From assembly GCF_000019665.1 (NCBI RefSeq), contig NC_010794.1, forward strand, positions 310,001 through 374,000: DNA of 64,000 bases. Direction: 5' to 3'. Source of the stretch: Methylacidiphilum infernorum V4 (lineage in GTDB: Bacteria; Verrucomicrobiota; Verrucomicrobiia; Methylacidiphilales; Methylacidiphilaceae). Position 1 is the first letter of the stretch. Each line of letters opens with the position of its first letter. The translations under genes were made by a program, and so were the position numbers. The notes under the pieces were generated by a model, which was not told where the DNA came from, searched no databases, and was given only the letters and a program-made list of their open reading frames with translations. This document shows, piece after piece, positions 46,642-55,087 of the stretch.

Positions 46642-47316
46642 ATGGACTGGGCTCAAACTATAACAATTATCGTTTCTTTGGGAGGCTTTTTTTTCTATCT
46701 TTTTAGGGATCTCAAGGCGGACATGAGCAAGAGCTTAGAGGACATGAGCAAGAGGATAGAGGACTTAAGGGACGATGTGAACGTGCGGTTTACCGAGCAG
46801 GGCAAGAGGATAGAGGACTTGAAGGAAGATGTGAACAGGCGGTTTACCGAGCAGGGCAAGAGGATAGAGGACTTGAAGGAAGATGTGAACACGCTGTTTG
46901 CCGAGCAGGGCAAGAGGATAGAGGACTTGAAGGAAGATGTGAACACGCGGTTTGCCGAGCAAGGCAAGAGGATAGGGGACTTGAAGGAAGATGTGAACAC
47001 GCGGTTTGCCGAGCAAGGCAAGAGGATAGGGGACTTGAAGGACGATGTGAACGTGCGGTTTGTCGAGCTGAGCAAGAGGATAGAGGACTTGAAGGAAGAT
47101 GTGAACACGCGGTTTGCCGAGTTGAGAGCGGACGTGAACTCGCGGTTTGTCGAGCTGAGCAAGAGGATAGAGGACTTGAGGGACGATGTGAACGTGCGGT
47201 TTGCCGAGTTGAGAGCGGACATGAACTTGCGGTTCAACGAGCAGGGCAAGAGGATCGAGCTGGTGGAAAACATCCTGGCCAAGGCGGTTCGTATCGATCT
47301 GCAGTCCTCCTCCTGA
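46642..47316 (+). CDS. Membrane-anchored coiled-coil protein with 18-residue repeats
   Basis: This 224-residue protein has an N-terminal membrane helix (WAQTITIIVSLGGFFFYLFR) followed by tandem 18-residue units of the type RFAEQGKRIEDLKEDVNT, about seven times, with two shortened 11-residue units (RFAELRADVNS and RFAELRADMNL). The DNA repeats every 54 bp with high identity, so the number of units can change by slippage. The pattern gives a long parallel coiled coil. Similar proteins are annotated as hypothetical or as phage/hemagglutinin-like coiled coils. It is flanked on both sides by the TnpB-remnant repeats D1 and D2. Function is unknown. Confidence 0.78.
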   Translation: MDWAQTITIIVSLGGFFFYLFRDLKADMSKSLEDMSKRIEDLRDDVNVRFTEQGKRIEDLKEDVNRRFTEQGKRIEDLKEDVNTLFAEQGKRIEDLKEDVNTRFAEQGKRIGDLKEDVNTRFAEQGKRIGDLKDDVNVRFVELSKRIEDLKEDVNTRFAELRADVNSRFVELSKRIEDLRDDVNVRFAELRADMNLRFNEQGKRIELVENILAKAVRIDLQSSS

Positions 47317-47449
47317 TTTTTCTCCGCTAGGAAAGCGGGGCTTGAACAGTTGATCCATTGGTTGTTATTTCTTGATCTTTCCTGTTCGCTTTACATTGTG
47401 TTAGCCGAAATAAACGGCGCTGCGGCGAGTTCCGCCGGAAGGCGGGGAG

Positions 47450-47546
47450 GGCTCTGGCCGCTGATGCAATGTGGCGTTGCATCCCCTCTATGAAGCAGCA
47501 ACTCAGCTTTGTTCCTGTTTGAGCGTGAATGAGTAAGTTTGACGGA
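47450..47546 (+). repeat. Direct repeat D2, TnpB C-terminal remnant
   Basis: This is the partner of D1. Here the frame is intact for 23 codons, ALAADAMWRCIPSMKQQLSF then VPV and TGA at 47,520-47,522, the typical C-terminus of a TnpB. The rest of the gene is absent: the region 47,317-47,449 contains no recognisable TnpB domain. Confidence 0.7.
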
Positions 47547-47581
47547 ACGGAAATGTACGGAAGGAGGAGATGGGATCGCTG

Positions 47582-48459
47582 CTAAATCTGCATTTTTCGG
47601 ACCTCAAGGGATGGATGCGTGATCCAAGTTTTGCCTTCTTTTACTGCTACGAACTGTCCTCTTCTGATGAGTGCCCTCATGCTGTCCAAGGAGTAGCCCA
47701 AAAGCTCTGCTGCCTTGTAAGATGGAACGAGCCCAAGTCCGCGCTTTTCCTTGATCAGTCCCGTAAGGATTTCGTTAAGGCTATCTATCAAGGCTTTCGC
47801 TATTATTTCCTCGAGCAGCCTGCAGTTGAGTTTCTACATGGCAGCTCTAAAGAGAAGGATCTGGAGAATTGCTCAAGACTTCTTTGAGAAGCTCTTCCGC
47901 CTGCTCTAGAGCCGTGAGGTAAAGATTCCTGTCTTCTTTTTTTCATGCCCTTACCACCACGGGGAGGGCAAGCCGCTGCTTATCAAAAGGTAGTTGAAGA
48001 GCACTCTTCCTGTCCTGCCGTTTCCCTCTTCGAAAGGATGAACGCATGCGAATAAAAGGTGTTGTTTTGCCACCGCCGATGCCAGTTCTCCTTCCCTAAT
48101 CGCGTCCATAATCCAGGCCATGAAAGCGTCCATCCATTCCCTGCCGAATACTCCGCTTGGAGGAGTTATCCTTGCTCCCGCTATTGTCAGCTCCTTTTTC
48201 CTGTAATCGCCTCAAGCCGCCTGTTATGCTTTTGTTCAGCTGCCTTACGAGGGCATGATTGAACGTAAACTCTCCCATCTTGTAGTTTTGATACGCAAGG
48301 CCGAATACGAAGCTTGCGGTCCTGTAACAAACAAGAGCTATTTCTTGATCCCCGCTCTGCGCCTTGCCTTGCAAGACGGATTCAAGCTCTGCCTCGTCTA
48401 CGAAGAACACTTCGATAGCGATTGAGTTTCTCTACTCTTGGGTTAGTATGAACAGCCAT
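47582..48459 (-). pseudogene. Fic/DOC-family protein, frameshifted
   Basis: Pieces of one Fic protein lie in three frames. MAVHTNPRVEKLNRY starts at 48,459, and VFFVDEAELESVLQGKAQSG continues in another frame to about 48,200. After a shift, ELTIAGARITPPSGVFGREW leads to the catalytic motif HPFEEGNGRTGR. Further shifts give KKEDRNLYLTALEQAEELLK and a C-terminal helix-turn-helix-like part SYKAAELLGYSLDSMRALIR ending at 47,582. Fic enzymes AMP-ylate proteins, and the motif is complete here, but at least three frameshifts prevent a single product. The gene is probably an old mobile-element passenger. Confidence 0.75.
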
Positions 48460-48698
48460 TGCTTGTTGCTCAAAAGAGGTTCGGGCAGTCCGCCTAGGCT
48501 CTCGAGTGACAGTTATCTTTTCAAAAGTGTGTTTCGCCTGATCGGTACCCTATTCGCAAACTAAGGTAAAAAAGCAATTAAAGGTGTTTCTTTGTAGGAG
48601 AAGCGTGAATGCGCAACACTTTCTTTGGGGTTTTCAGGTAGAAAAGGGTCTTGATTCCTCTCCTATTGGAATGAGGATCGGGAGTTTTGCTGGAAGTT

Positions 48699-49640
48699 TT
48701 ATCTTTGCTTTTTCTTTCTAAAAAACTCCTGGATTTTTTCGGTCGTTGGAAAACCAAAAAGGGAATAAAGACAATGGTATATCCAAGAATCATCAACGCA
48801 GAAAAGATCCATTGCTTTTTGTTTTCTTTCCAAAGCAGCCGCTTCTTCAATTCTGCCTTCCTTGGCAAGCCACCGGGCAATAACAAAATAGGCTTTCCCG
48901 ATTTCCCTTTTAAGAGAAAGATCCATTGAACCCTGTTGCTTCAGCCACCGGACCATGTTGTCCATGCACTTTTTTTTCTGGTAGATAAACTCTAAAGCTT
49001 GCAGATGGTCCATCGGTTTATCTTTATAATGCCAGTAAGCTCCGGGAATAGGCGTAAAAGCAAAATTAAGGTTTGCCCGAATGGCTCTTCCCACCAGTTC
49101 ATAGTCGTCAAATAAAGAAGCCTCGTCTGACCAGCCTCCTATTTTTTTGACCGCTTCTGTTTTCCAAAGATAACCCCCCGTTTGGGGAAGTTCAGATGAA
49201 AACCATAAAATCAAAGGAGTCCTGTTCATGGATGGAGCCGGGGGAACGGTTTTTTTTTCACCCGTGGGCGACACGGCAATAATTGGAGAGTAGTAAACAT
49301 CGACTCTCTCGGTGTCGCAGGCGTTCGAAAAATGGTTCTTTATTTTATCTTGTATTAAAGTGTCGTCTTGATCCAACCATTGGATCCAACTTCCCCTCGC
49401 TCTTTGGAGTGCCTCGTTCCTTGCTTTTGCTCTCCCTAATTTTTCTTTAAAAAAATGGCAATAGAGGCCCTGGCCGAACTTTTTTAGAATTTCAGTCGTT
49501 TTATCCGTTGATCCGTTATCGATGACGATGATTTCTTTGTTGGGCCAGGATAGGTTGAGAGCGCTGAGAACAGCTTTTTCGATCGTTTTTTCCCCGTTGC
49601 ATGCGGCAATGGCAATAGTCACAAGGGGTTGGTATTGCAT
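48699..49640 (-). CDS. GT2-family glycosyltransferase
   Basis: This 313-residue GT-A enzyme has LVTIAIAACNGEKTIEKAVL, IIVIDNGSTDKTTEILKKFG, ARGSWIQWLDQDDTLIQDKI (the DxD region) and GGWSDEASLFDDYELVGRAI. The C-terminus (about 260-313) is basic, with a possible amphipathic helix. It is alone on its strand, 43 nt from the next gene, and could glycosylate a surface lipid or protein. Confidence 0.87.
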   Translation of the reverse strand: MQYQPLVTIAIAACNGEKTIEKAVLSALNLSWPNKEIIVIDNGSTDKTTEILKKFGQGLYCHFFKEKLGRAKARNEALQRARGSWIQWLDQDDTLIQDKIKNHFSNACDTERVDVYYSPIIAVSPTGEKKTVPPAPSMNRTPLILWFSSELPQTGGYLWKTEAVKKIGGWSDEASLFDDYELVGRAIRANLNFAFTPIPGAYWHYKDKPMDHLQALEFIYQKKKCMDNMVRWLKQQGSMDLSLKREIGKAYFVIARWLAKEGRIEEAAALERKQKAMDLFCVDDSWIYHCLYSLFGFPTTEKIQEFFRKKKQR

Positions 49641-49683
49641 TTTTCAAAAAAATGAAGAAAAAACCCATTCTCGATCAAGATGA

Positions 49684-50229
49684 CTAGTGGGGGGTCTCAT
49701 TGCCGGAGGAAGTCTCCGAAGTTGATTCACTGGGAGAAGAAGCGGCTGCTGAAGGATCAGACGATAATTCTTGGGAGGGACGGTGTCGAATGTTATTTGT
49801 CGGGGAAAGAGACTTGAGCTCGCGCATCCGGGTGCGCATGGCGTCCATCTCCTGGTGCATTTCTTTTCTTTGTTCAATCAGTCGGGTAACGATGAGTGTC
49901 AAATAATCAATTTTTTTTTCTTTTGGAGCTTTTTTGAGTTCTTTTAAGAGCCCATCCAGTTCTTTATCCTGTTTATCGAGCATCCTTCTAAAACTTTCCT
50001 GCATTTCAGAAAGGAGAGCTTGTTGGTCTGAATCCAAGGACTTTTCAGCAGGAAGGCTCCTGGGAGAATTGGGAGAGAAAGAAGTCTGCCCGATTAAAGG
50101 GAAAAGGGCTCCCCACAGAAAAAAGAGGGCAAGTCCATAAAAGAACCGGTTTTTTTTGTCCCTAGGGAATGATAAGGGAAAGAGTTTCATGCAGCCATTT
50201 CGAGGAGCCTCTTTGTTTTCTTTATTCAT
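49684..50229 (-). CDS. Envelope protein, paralogue of the His/Met-rich protein upstream
   Basis: This 181-residue protein has a membrane segment FFYGLALFFLWGALFPLIGQ near the N-terminus and a helical domain MLDKQDKELDGLLKELKKAP with QRKEMHQEMDAMRTRMRELK. The C-terminus is Ser/Glu-rich and disordered (DPSAAASSPSESTSETSSGN). The helical part aligns with the gene just upstream (LDKQDEELKKLANEMNKAPK), so they are tandem duplicates; the starts and stops overlap by 8 nt. The Met-His-Gln pattern resembles CpxP/Spy-like or metal-sensing periplasmic helices. Function is unknown. Confidence 0.72.
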   Translation of the reverse strand: MNKENKEAPRNGCMKLFPLSFPRDKKNRFFYGLALFFLWGALFPLIGQTSFSPNSPRSLPAEKSLDSDQQALLSEMQESFRRMLDKQDKELDGLLKELKKAPKEKKIDYLTLIVTRLIEQRKEMHQEMDAMRTRMRELKSLSPTNNIRHRPSQELSSDPSAAASSPSESTSETSSGNETPH

Positions 50230-50596
50230 GATGTTCTTTGAGATTCATCATGTGGCGGTGCATCGACTTCATCTCTTCATGCATCTGGATACGTTGGTTG
50301 ACCAACGTGTTTAATAGCTCAACGGCTTTATCTAATTTTTGATCTTTTGGGGCCTTGTTCATTTCATTGGCCAGTTTCTTTAACTCCTCATCCTGTTTGT
50401 CCATAAGCCGTTGCATTTTTTCGTGCATCTGCTTGGCCATCTTATGCCTATAGGCCCTGTCATGATGATGGGGGGTTGCCGTAGAAGAGGGCTGATCCTG
50501 GGACTCGGGAGCATTTTGGGCGAACATAGGACCGCTGAATAGAATGCTTCCCAAAGCAACTACAAGGCCTGTATTTCTTAAGCTATTCTTTTTCAT
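50222..50596 (-). CDS. Periplasmic His/Met-rich helical protein
   Basis: This 124-residue protein has a signal peptide MKKNSLRNTGLVVALGSILF with probable cleavage near MFAQ. The mature part is short and rich in His and Met (PHHHDRAYRHKMAKQMHEKM and MHEEMKSMHRHMMNLKEHHE), suggesting binding of copper or another soft metal, or a chaperone of Spy type. It lies directly upstream of its paralogue, with overlap. Confidence 0.75.
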   Translation of the reverse strand: MKKNSLRNTGLVVALGSILFSGPMFAQNAPESQDQPSSTATPHHHDRAYRHKMAKQMHEKMQRLMDKQDEELKKLANEMNKAPKDQKLDKAVELLNTLVNQRIQMHEEMKSMHRHMMNLKEHHE

Positions 50597-50730
50597 TTAC
50601 TTCCTCCGTTTTGTTCTCTTTTTGCCAAGTTAAAACAAGATTACTAGGAGAGTTTCTTTTTTTTAGAAAAAAAACAATCAATCTGTCAAGTTTATCGGTC
50701 CGGAGCCAGTCAAGTAGGCGATAGATCGGC

Positions 50731-51240
50731 CTAGTTTTTAGAAATCGCCTTTTGGCGTAATTTTTCTATTTTTTCAATGAACGGTTGAGGACCGCCGGGA
50801 ATGTATCCAAAACTGGAAACTTCTTCCCCTTGGGGAGAGAGAAGAACGAGGGTCGGAAAAGAATCGACGTTGTATTGGTTGGCTAAATCCTCGTTTTGTT
50901 TTTTTAATTCAGCGGGCTGGCTTTTGTGTTGAGGAAAATCCACTTCGAGCAGGACAAGGTTTTTTTGAGCATAATTTTTAAACTCCGGAGTAGAAAAGAC
51001 TTCTTTATCCAACTTTTGACACCAGGGACACCAATCGGATCCCGTAAAGTTCATCAACACCATCTTGTTTTCCCTTTTTGCTTCGGCTAAGGCTTGGGTG
51101 TAGTTAGTGAGCCATCTCAGATTTTCCGAAGCGAGGAGATAACGTAAGGGAAAAAAGGCAAAAAAGAACAGTAGGAAGTAATAAAAAAGAGAAAAAAATC
51201 TCTTCGATCTCTTATTAAGAAAAAACGGGTTAGAACTCAT
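50731..51240 (-). CDS. Exported thioredoxin-like protein
   Basis: This 169-residue protein has an N-terminal membrane helix (FFSLFYYFLLFFFAFFPLRY) and a thioredoxin fold with active site GSDWCPWCQKLDKEVFSTPE and cis-Pro VDSFPTLVLLSPQGEEVSSF. It is of the DsbD-gamma/Thioredoxin_7 type, acting in periplasmic disulfide exchange or metal-centre assembly. ATG 51240 is chosen rather than 51339, because the extra N-terminus has no family match. Confidence 0.83.
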   Translation of the reverse strand: MSSNPFFLNKRSKRFFSLFYYFLLFFFAFFPLRYLLASENLRWLTNYTQALAEAKRENKMVLMNFTGSDWCPWCQKLDKEVFSTPEFKNYAQKNLVLLEVDFPQHKSQPAELKKQNEDLANQYNVDSFPTLVLLSPQGEEVSSFGYIPGGPQPFIEKIEKLRQKAISKN

Positions 51241-51358
51241 ATCATACAAATTGTAAAAGCCTGGCGAGGAAAAATCAATTGCTCTTTCTTTTAAAAACTT
51301 GATTTTTCCTACCCCGCGGGCATTTTCATAAAAGAACATAGCGGATAGACAAAAACAG

Positions 51359-52819
51359 ATGACAAAAGAAAAAACAGCCGATTCTCCTCTTCCCCAGGAC
51401 CAGGAAGAACCTGTTCTTCAATCCATTCTCATTGTCGATGATGAAGAGGATGTTTTTTATTCTTTTCAAAGATTCCTTGAGGAGTTTCCCGTAAGGACGT
51501 TTAGTGCGAAATCAGGGGAAGAAGCTTTGAAGTTACTCAAGACCCAAGCTGTTGACGTCATCATTATGGATATCCGGATGGGGAAAAAAAGCGGTCTTGA
51601 AACCTTAAAAGAGATCAGGAAACTCTTTCCCCAGCAAGTCGTAGTTATCATGACGGCTTATGGAACTTGTCAAACGGCCATTGAAGCCATGAAAATGGGT
51701 GCCTACGACTACATATTAAAACCTTTCAACATGATCGAATTAAAATCGGTCATCACCAAGGCATTGGAAGCTTCAAAGCTGACCAAGGAAGTTTCTTCCC
51801 AAGCCTTCCCTGCGAACGCCTTCGACAGCCGCAGCCTGCATATCATAGGGAAAAGCGCTCCCATGCAGCAAGTTTACAAACTGATCGGGCAGGTAGCTCC
51901 CACCAATGCGACCGTGTTGATCGTCGGGGAAAGCGGTTCCGGTAAAGAGCTTGTTGCCCGAGCTATTTATCAATATAGTCTTAGGGCTAATAAGCCTTTT
52001 ATAGCCATCAATTGTGCAGCGATTCCTGAAAATCTTCTTGAAAGTGAGCTTTTTGGCCACGAGAGAGGATCGTTTACAGGGGCCATGGCTCAGCGCATCG
52101 GCAAATTTGAACAGGGAGATGGAGGAACGGTATTCCTGGATGAAATAGGAGAAATGCCGATTTCCACTCAAGCTAAAATTTTAAGGGTACTCCAAGAAGG
52201 GGAATTCTCCAGGTTAGGGAGTAACGAACCCATCAAAACGGATGTGCGGATTATAGCGGCGACCAACAAGGATCTTGCTGCCGCGGTAGCGAAAAGGGAA
52301 TTTAGAGCGGATCTCTTTTACCGGCTCAACGTGGTCAAAATTTCCCTTCCTCCCTTAAGAGAAAGGGTTGAAGATATTCCCGATCTCATAGATCATTTTC
52401 TGGCTAAACATCGCCGTTATCTTCCCAATGCTCCTACTTGTATTTCTTCGCAGGCCATGAGGAGCCTGTTGGCTTATCATTGGCCGGGAAACATAAGGGA
52501 GCTGGAAAACGTTATCCAGAGAGCGATGGTTCTTGCGACCAGTGCCACGATCCAGAATTGTCATCTTCCAGAAGAAATCCAAGCGGCTGAAAAGAAAAAG
52601 TATTTTAAAGAGAAGTCCGGCAAAGGAGGTCCGGCTGGAGGATTAGATTTCCTCGTCCAGGAAATTGTGGGTTCAGATCTAAGAGATCATCGACTCGAAA
52701 CTCTGAAAAGTTTATTGCATAGGATTTATACTCAGGTTCTCGAAGAATGTGAAGGAGACGAATCCAAGGCAAAGAGAATCTTAGGGTTTCATTCCGCTTG
52801 GGTAAATACTTTAAAGTAG
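51359..52819 (+). CDS. NtrC-family sigma54-dependent response regulator
   Basis: This 486-residue protein has a receiver domain (ILIVDDEEDVFYSF; phospho-acceptor Asp in VDVIIMDIRMGKKSG; Lys in YDYILKPFN), followed by an AAA+ sigma54-activation domain (Walker A GESGSGKELVARAIYQ, ELFGHERGSFTGAMAQR with the GAFTGA-type loop as GSFTGA, Walker B GGTVFLDEIGEM) and a short Fis-like helix-turn-helix (ECEGDESKAKRILGFHSAWV). The C-terminus ends quickly after the recognition helix. A cognate histidine kinase is not in the window. It activates sigma54 promoters on phosphorylation. Confidence 0.92.
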   Translation: MTKEKTADSPLPQDQEEPVLQSILIVDDEEDVFYSFQRFLEEFPVRTFSAKSGEEALKLLKTQAVDVIIMDIRMGKKSGLETLKEIRKLFPQQVVVIMTAYGTCQTAIEAMKMGAYDYILKPFNMIELKSVITKALEASKLTKEVSSQAFPANAFDSRSLHIIGKSAPMQQVYKLIGQVAPTNATVLIVGESGSGKELVARAIYQYSLRANKPFIAINCAAIPENLLESELFGHERGSFTGAMAQRIGKFEQGDGGTVFLDEIGEMPISTQAKILRVLQEGEFSRLGSNEPIKTDVRIIAATNKDLAAAVAKREFRADLFYRLNVVKISLPPLRERVEDIPDLIDHFLAKHRRYLPNAPTCISSQAMRSLLAYHWPGNIRELENVIQRAMVLATSATIQNCHLPEEIQAAEKKKYFKEKSGKGGPAGGLDFLVQEIVGSDLRDHRLETLKSLLHRIYTQVLEECEGDESKAKRILGFHSAWVNTLK

Positions 52820-52873
52820 GGTTGGATTTACTTCTCTTTTTGTTTTTTCAAGGAAAGAAAAATAGATTTTTGC

Positions 52874-53617
52874 CTATTTTATTACCGGGTCTTTGGTCCT
52901 CCCTATGCGTTGGCTTGCAGGAGTTGCTTCTTGAAGCTTACGCAGGACAACAAAGTTGGGTTGGAAATCGATAATGCTTATATAGGGCTTAAAAGCGGCA
53001 ATAAACCTGTCAATGGCTTCCCTGGGGCCGGGATCGCCCGAATGCAGTCCAAAAACTCTTCTTAAATGCGGGGTTAGCCGATACCGATTACATAGGATTA
53101 TTCCACCGACTTTTACCCTATCCCAGGCATTTTTAAGATCCTCGAACATAACGTTGCCGTCGGCTGATCCATCGATATAGGCAAAATCTATGGAATGGAG
53201 GGGTACTTCCTTGATTTTTTCCGTGGAGTAACCCGCTAAGATCTTAAACCTGGCTGACTGTCCTGAAAGGTTCACGTTGTGCAGAAAAGTTTTATAGTAA
53301 GGGCCATCAAAGGTATCGATTACGGTAAGGGAAGAGGTGGGATCGGTTAAAATATTTTCCAAAACCCAGAGTGCAGACCTTCCTTCAAAAGTCCCGATTT
53401 CGAGAAATTGTATCGCCGGTTTACCCTTGAACTCTTCCAAGTCCTTGGTCCAAAAAGGGATCCTGTCCGTAAAGGTGTTGCTCGTAAAGACGTAGGGCTT
53501 GGCGTAGACATTTGACCATCCTTTCTCATTGCGGAATGAAAAGGCCGCCCATAGGCATGCGGATAAAAGCAAGATCAAGGTGGGTTCTTTTACCAAGGTA
53601 TCCTTGGTGTTTTTCAT
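52874..53617 (-). CDS. Class I methyltransferase (Methyltransf_24-like)
   Basis: This 247-residue protein has an N-terminal hydrophobic segment (PTLILLLSACLWAAFSF), then motif I IQFLEIGTFEGRSALWVLEN, VIDTFDGPYYKTFLHNVN and motif IV SIDFAYIDGSADGNVMFEDL with Asp ligand. It resembles the Methyltransf_24/CmcI group, often used in glycan or secondary metabolite methylation. The N-terminal helix suggests membrane attachment. Substrate is unknown. Confidence 0.78.
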   Translation of the reverse strand: MKNTKDTLVKEPTLILLLSACLWAAFSFRNEKGWSNVYAKPYVFTSNTFTDRIPFWTKDLEEFKGKPAIQFLEIGTFEGRSALWVLENILTDPTSSLTVIDTFDGPYYKTFLHNVNLSGQSARFKILAGYSTEKIKEVPLHSIDFAYIDGSADGNVMFEDLKNAWDRVKVGGIILCNRYRLTPHLRRVFGLHSGDPGPREAIDRFIAAFKPYISIIDFQPNFVVLRKLQEATPASQRIGRTKDPVIK

Positions 53618-53981
53618 AAGTTAGCCCTATGCTTAAAAAGTTGTTAATTTAACATTAAGGATTTGAGAGGAAAAAAAAAGTAGGCACAATGAAGAACAAT
53701 AGTTACTTTTGAGTACAATTTGTTGATGAGCAATGGAATATTGTATGGCCTCCCTAGGATTACCTTAAATGAGCAGGGCTAAACTGTTAAAGAATGAGTC
53801 AAGCGGTGTTGGGCATTCATGAATAATATGCTGCAGATGGGGCCCTGGATACGGTATAGAGGCTAGAGAAAGAACTGCAGGGATTGTTTTGAACGAGCAT
53901 GCCAGCTTTGTAGCCTTGGGTTAGCTACAAAAAGAAAAGCTTGTGCAATGATGTTTGAATATTTGGATTGGCTCGATGAGC
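53618..53981. other. Intergenic stretch, no supported gene
   Basis: The 364 nt between the methyltransferase start and the Fur-family stop contain no frame with family-like text. No strong hairpin is seen. The first 100 nt next to 53,617 are AT-rich and should hold the methyltransferase promoter. Confidence 0.4.
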
Positions 53982-54353
53982 TTATGGAGCACAAGAAGGA
54001 CACCTTCCGTAGAGGATGATTTCGTGTTCTTGGACTAAAAAACCCTTAGGTGCAAGATCTTCAATCCGCTCATCGCATTTTCCCAGTTCAAAGATTTGAT
54101 GGCATTTCCGACAATAGAAATGGTGATGGTGGGCCCTTCCTGAAATTTCGTAGCGGGGAGATTCCCCGGGAATTTCCACGGTAACAACTTGTTTCATTTC
54201 TTTAAGGGTTTTCAAGAGACGATACACGGTAGCGATACCCAAGGAAGGAACCAACAAGGAAGCTCGATTTTGGATCTCTGCCGGAGATAAAGGACTTTCT
54301 GCACTACTCAACACCCGGAATATCGCTTCTTTTTGCTTGGTTTTACGTACCAT
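53982..54353 (-). CDS. Fur-family metalloregulator (PerR/Zur-like)
   Basis: This 123-residue regulator has a winged helix (TKQKEAIFRVLSSAESPLSP with LGIATVYRLLKTLKEMKQVV) and the Fur metal core HHHHFYCRKCHQIFELGKCD with the structural zinc pairs CRKC and CPSC. The HHHHFxCxxC motif is typical of Fur, Zur and PerR. The binding metal cannot be decided. It represses genes for metal uptake or oxidative stress. The targets are not in this window. Confidence 0.9.
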   Translation of the reverse strand: MVRKTKQKEAIFRVLSSAESPLSPAEIQNRASLLVPSLGIATVYRLLKTLKEMKQVVTVEIPGESPRYEISGRAHHHHFYCRKCHQIFELGKCDERIEDLAPKGFLVQEHEIILYGRCPSCAP

Positions 54354-54428
54354 GGTTGGAATCCAGTCTGTTTAAGCTTCGGTCACAAGTCAAGAAAGAA
54401 TATCTTCCGTCCCCATCATCCCAAGGCC

Positions 54429-54983
54429 TTAAATAATCTGCCAGTTTACGGGAATCGATTCCTTGACTCCCCCTTCGCCGGTATAATACACCTTGCCATA
54501 TTTTACACCATATTCATGGATCAGCTTGGTTATTTTTACGTCGTAGCAGCAGTATTCAGCAATTTCGAGCAATTTTCCTTCTTTCCACCACTGCAAGGCT
54601 TGCAAACCGTGGGCCGTTTTACCAATACCCAGGGTGGCTTTGGCGATTTGTTCAAGCTTGATGCGCCTGGAGATCTTTTTTTCAATATCGACGAGAAGAT
54701 CCAAGCAGCGAAGCTCTGAAAGATTAAAAATCGAATAGGATTCCAGGACGGGAATGTCGAAACCCAGAATGTTAAAACCCACGATGCAATCGGCTTCTCT
54801 CAGCATCGTTAAAAGCTGGTCAACGTCTTTTTCGCTAAATATGAAATACTTATTGTAAAGACTACTATAGATAACCGCTATGGATAACCCCATGAGATGC
54901 TTTTTCTGCCAGCCGCCAACCTCATAGGCACTTTTTTGGGTTTCGATATCGAGATAAAGGATATTTTTTTGAGCCGTATTCAC
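54429..54983 (-). CDS. RNase H-fold 3'-5' exonuclease-like protein
   Basis: This 184-residue protein has the DEDD exonuclease motifs: ILYLDIETQKSAYEVGGW (D-x-E), VGFNILGFDIPVLESYSIFN (Asp) and the third motif YCCYDVKITKLIHEYG (Y-x3-D). It resembles YprB-like RNase_H_2 proteins. It probably trims DNA or RNA 3' ends in the cytoplasm. It is the same strand as the Fur gene, 75 nt away. Confidence 0.83.
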   Translation of the reverse strand: MNTAQKNILYLDIETQKSAYEVGGWQKKHLMGLSIAVIYSSLYNKYFIFSEKDVDQLLTMLREADCIVGFNILGFDIPVLESYSIFNLSELRCLDLLVDIEKKISRRIKLEQIAKATLGIGKTAHGLQALQWWKEGKLLEIAEYCCYDVKITKLIHEYGVKYGKVYYTGEGGVKESIPVNWQII

Positions 54984-55087
54984 CTATGAACTAAAAATGA
55001 ACTTCAAAAACCTCTGCCCGTAAAAAAATCTAAAAAGGAAACACCCCTTTGTTAAGTAAAGAGATTAAAAAGATTGAAATGAGAAAA

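Noticed and set aside
46740-47270. CRISPR array
   Set aside because: The 54-bp repeats are contiguous, in frame and without unique spacers; they encode heptad-like protein repeats.
46695-47282. Long minus-strand frame over the repeats
   Set aside because: It mirrors the plus-strand coiled-coil repeats and gives low-complexity Ser/Phe text without start context.
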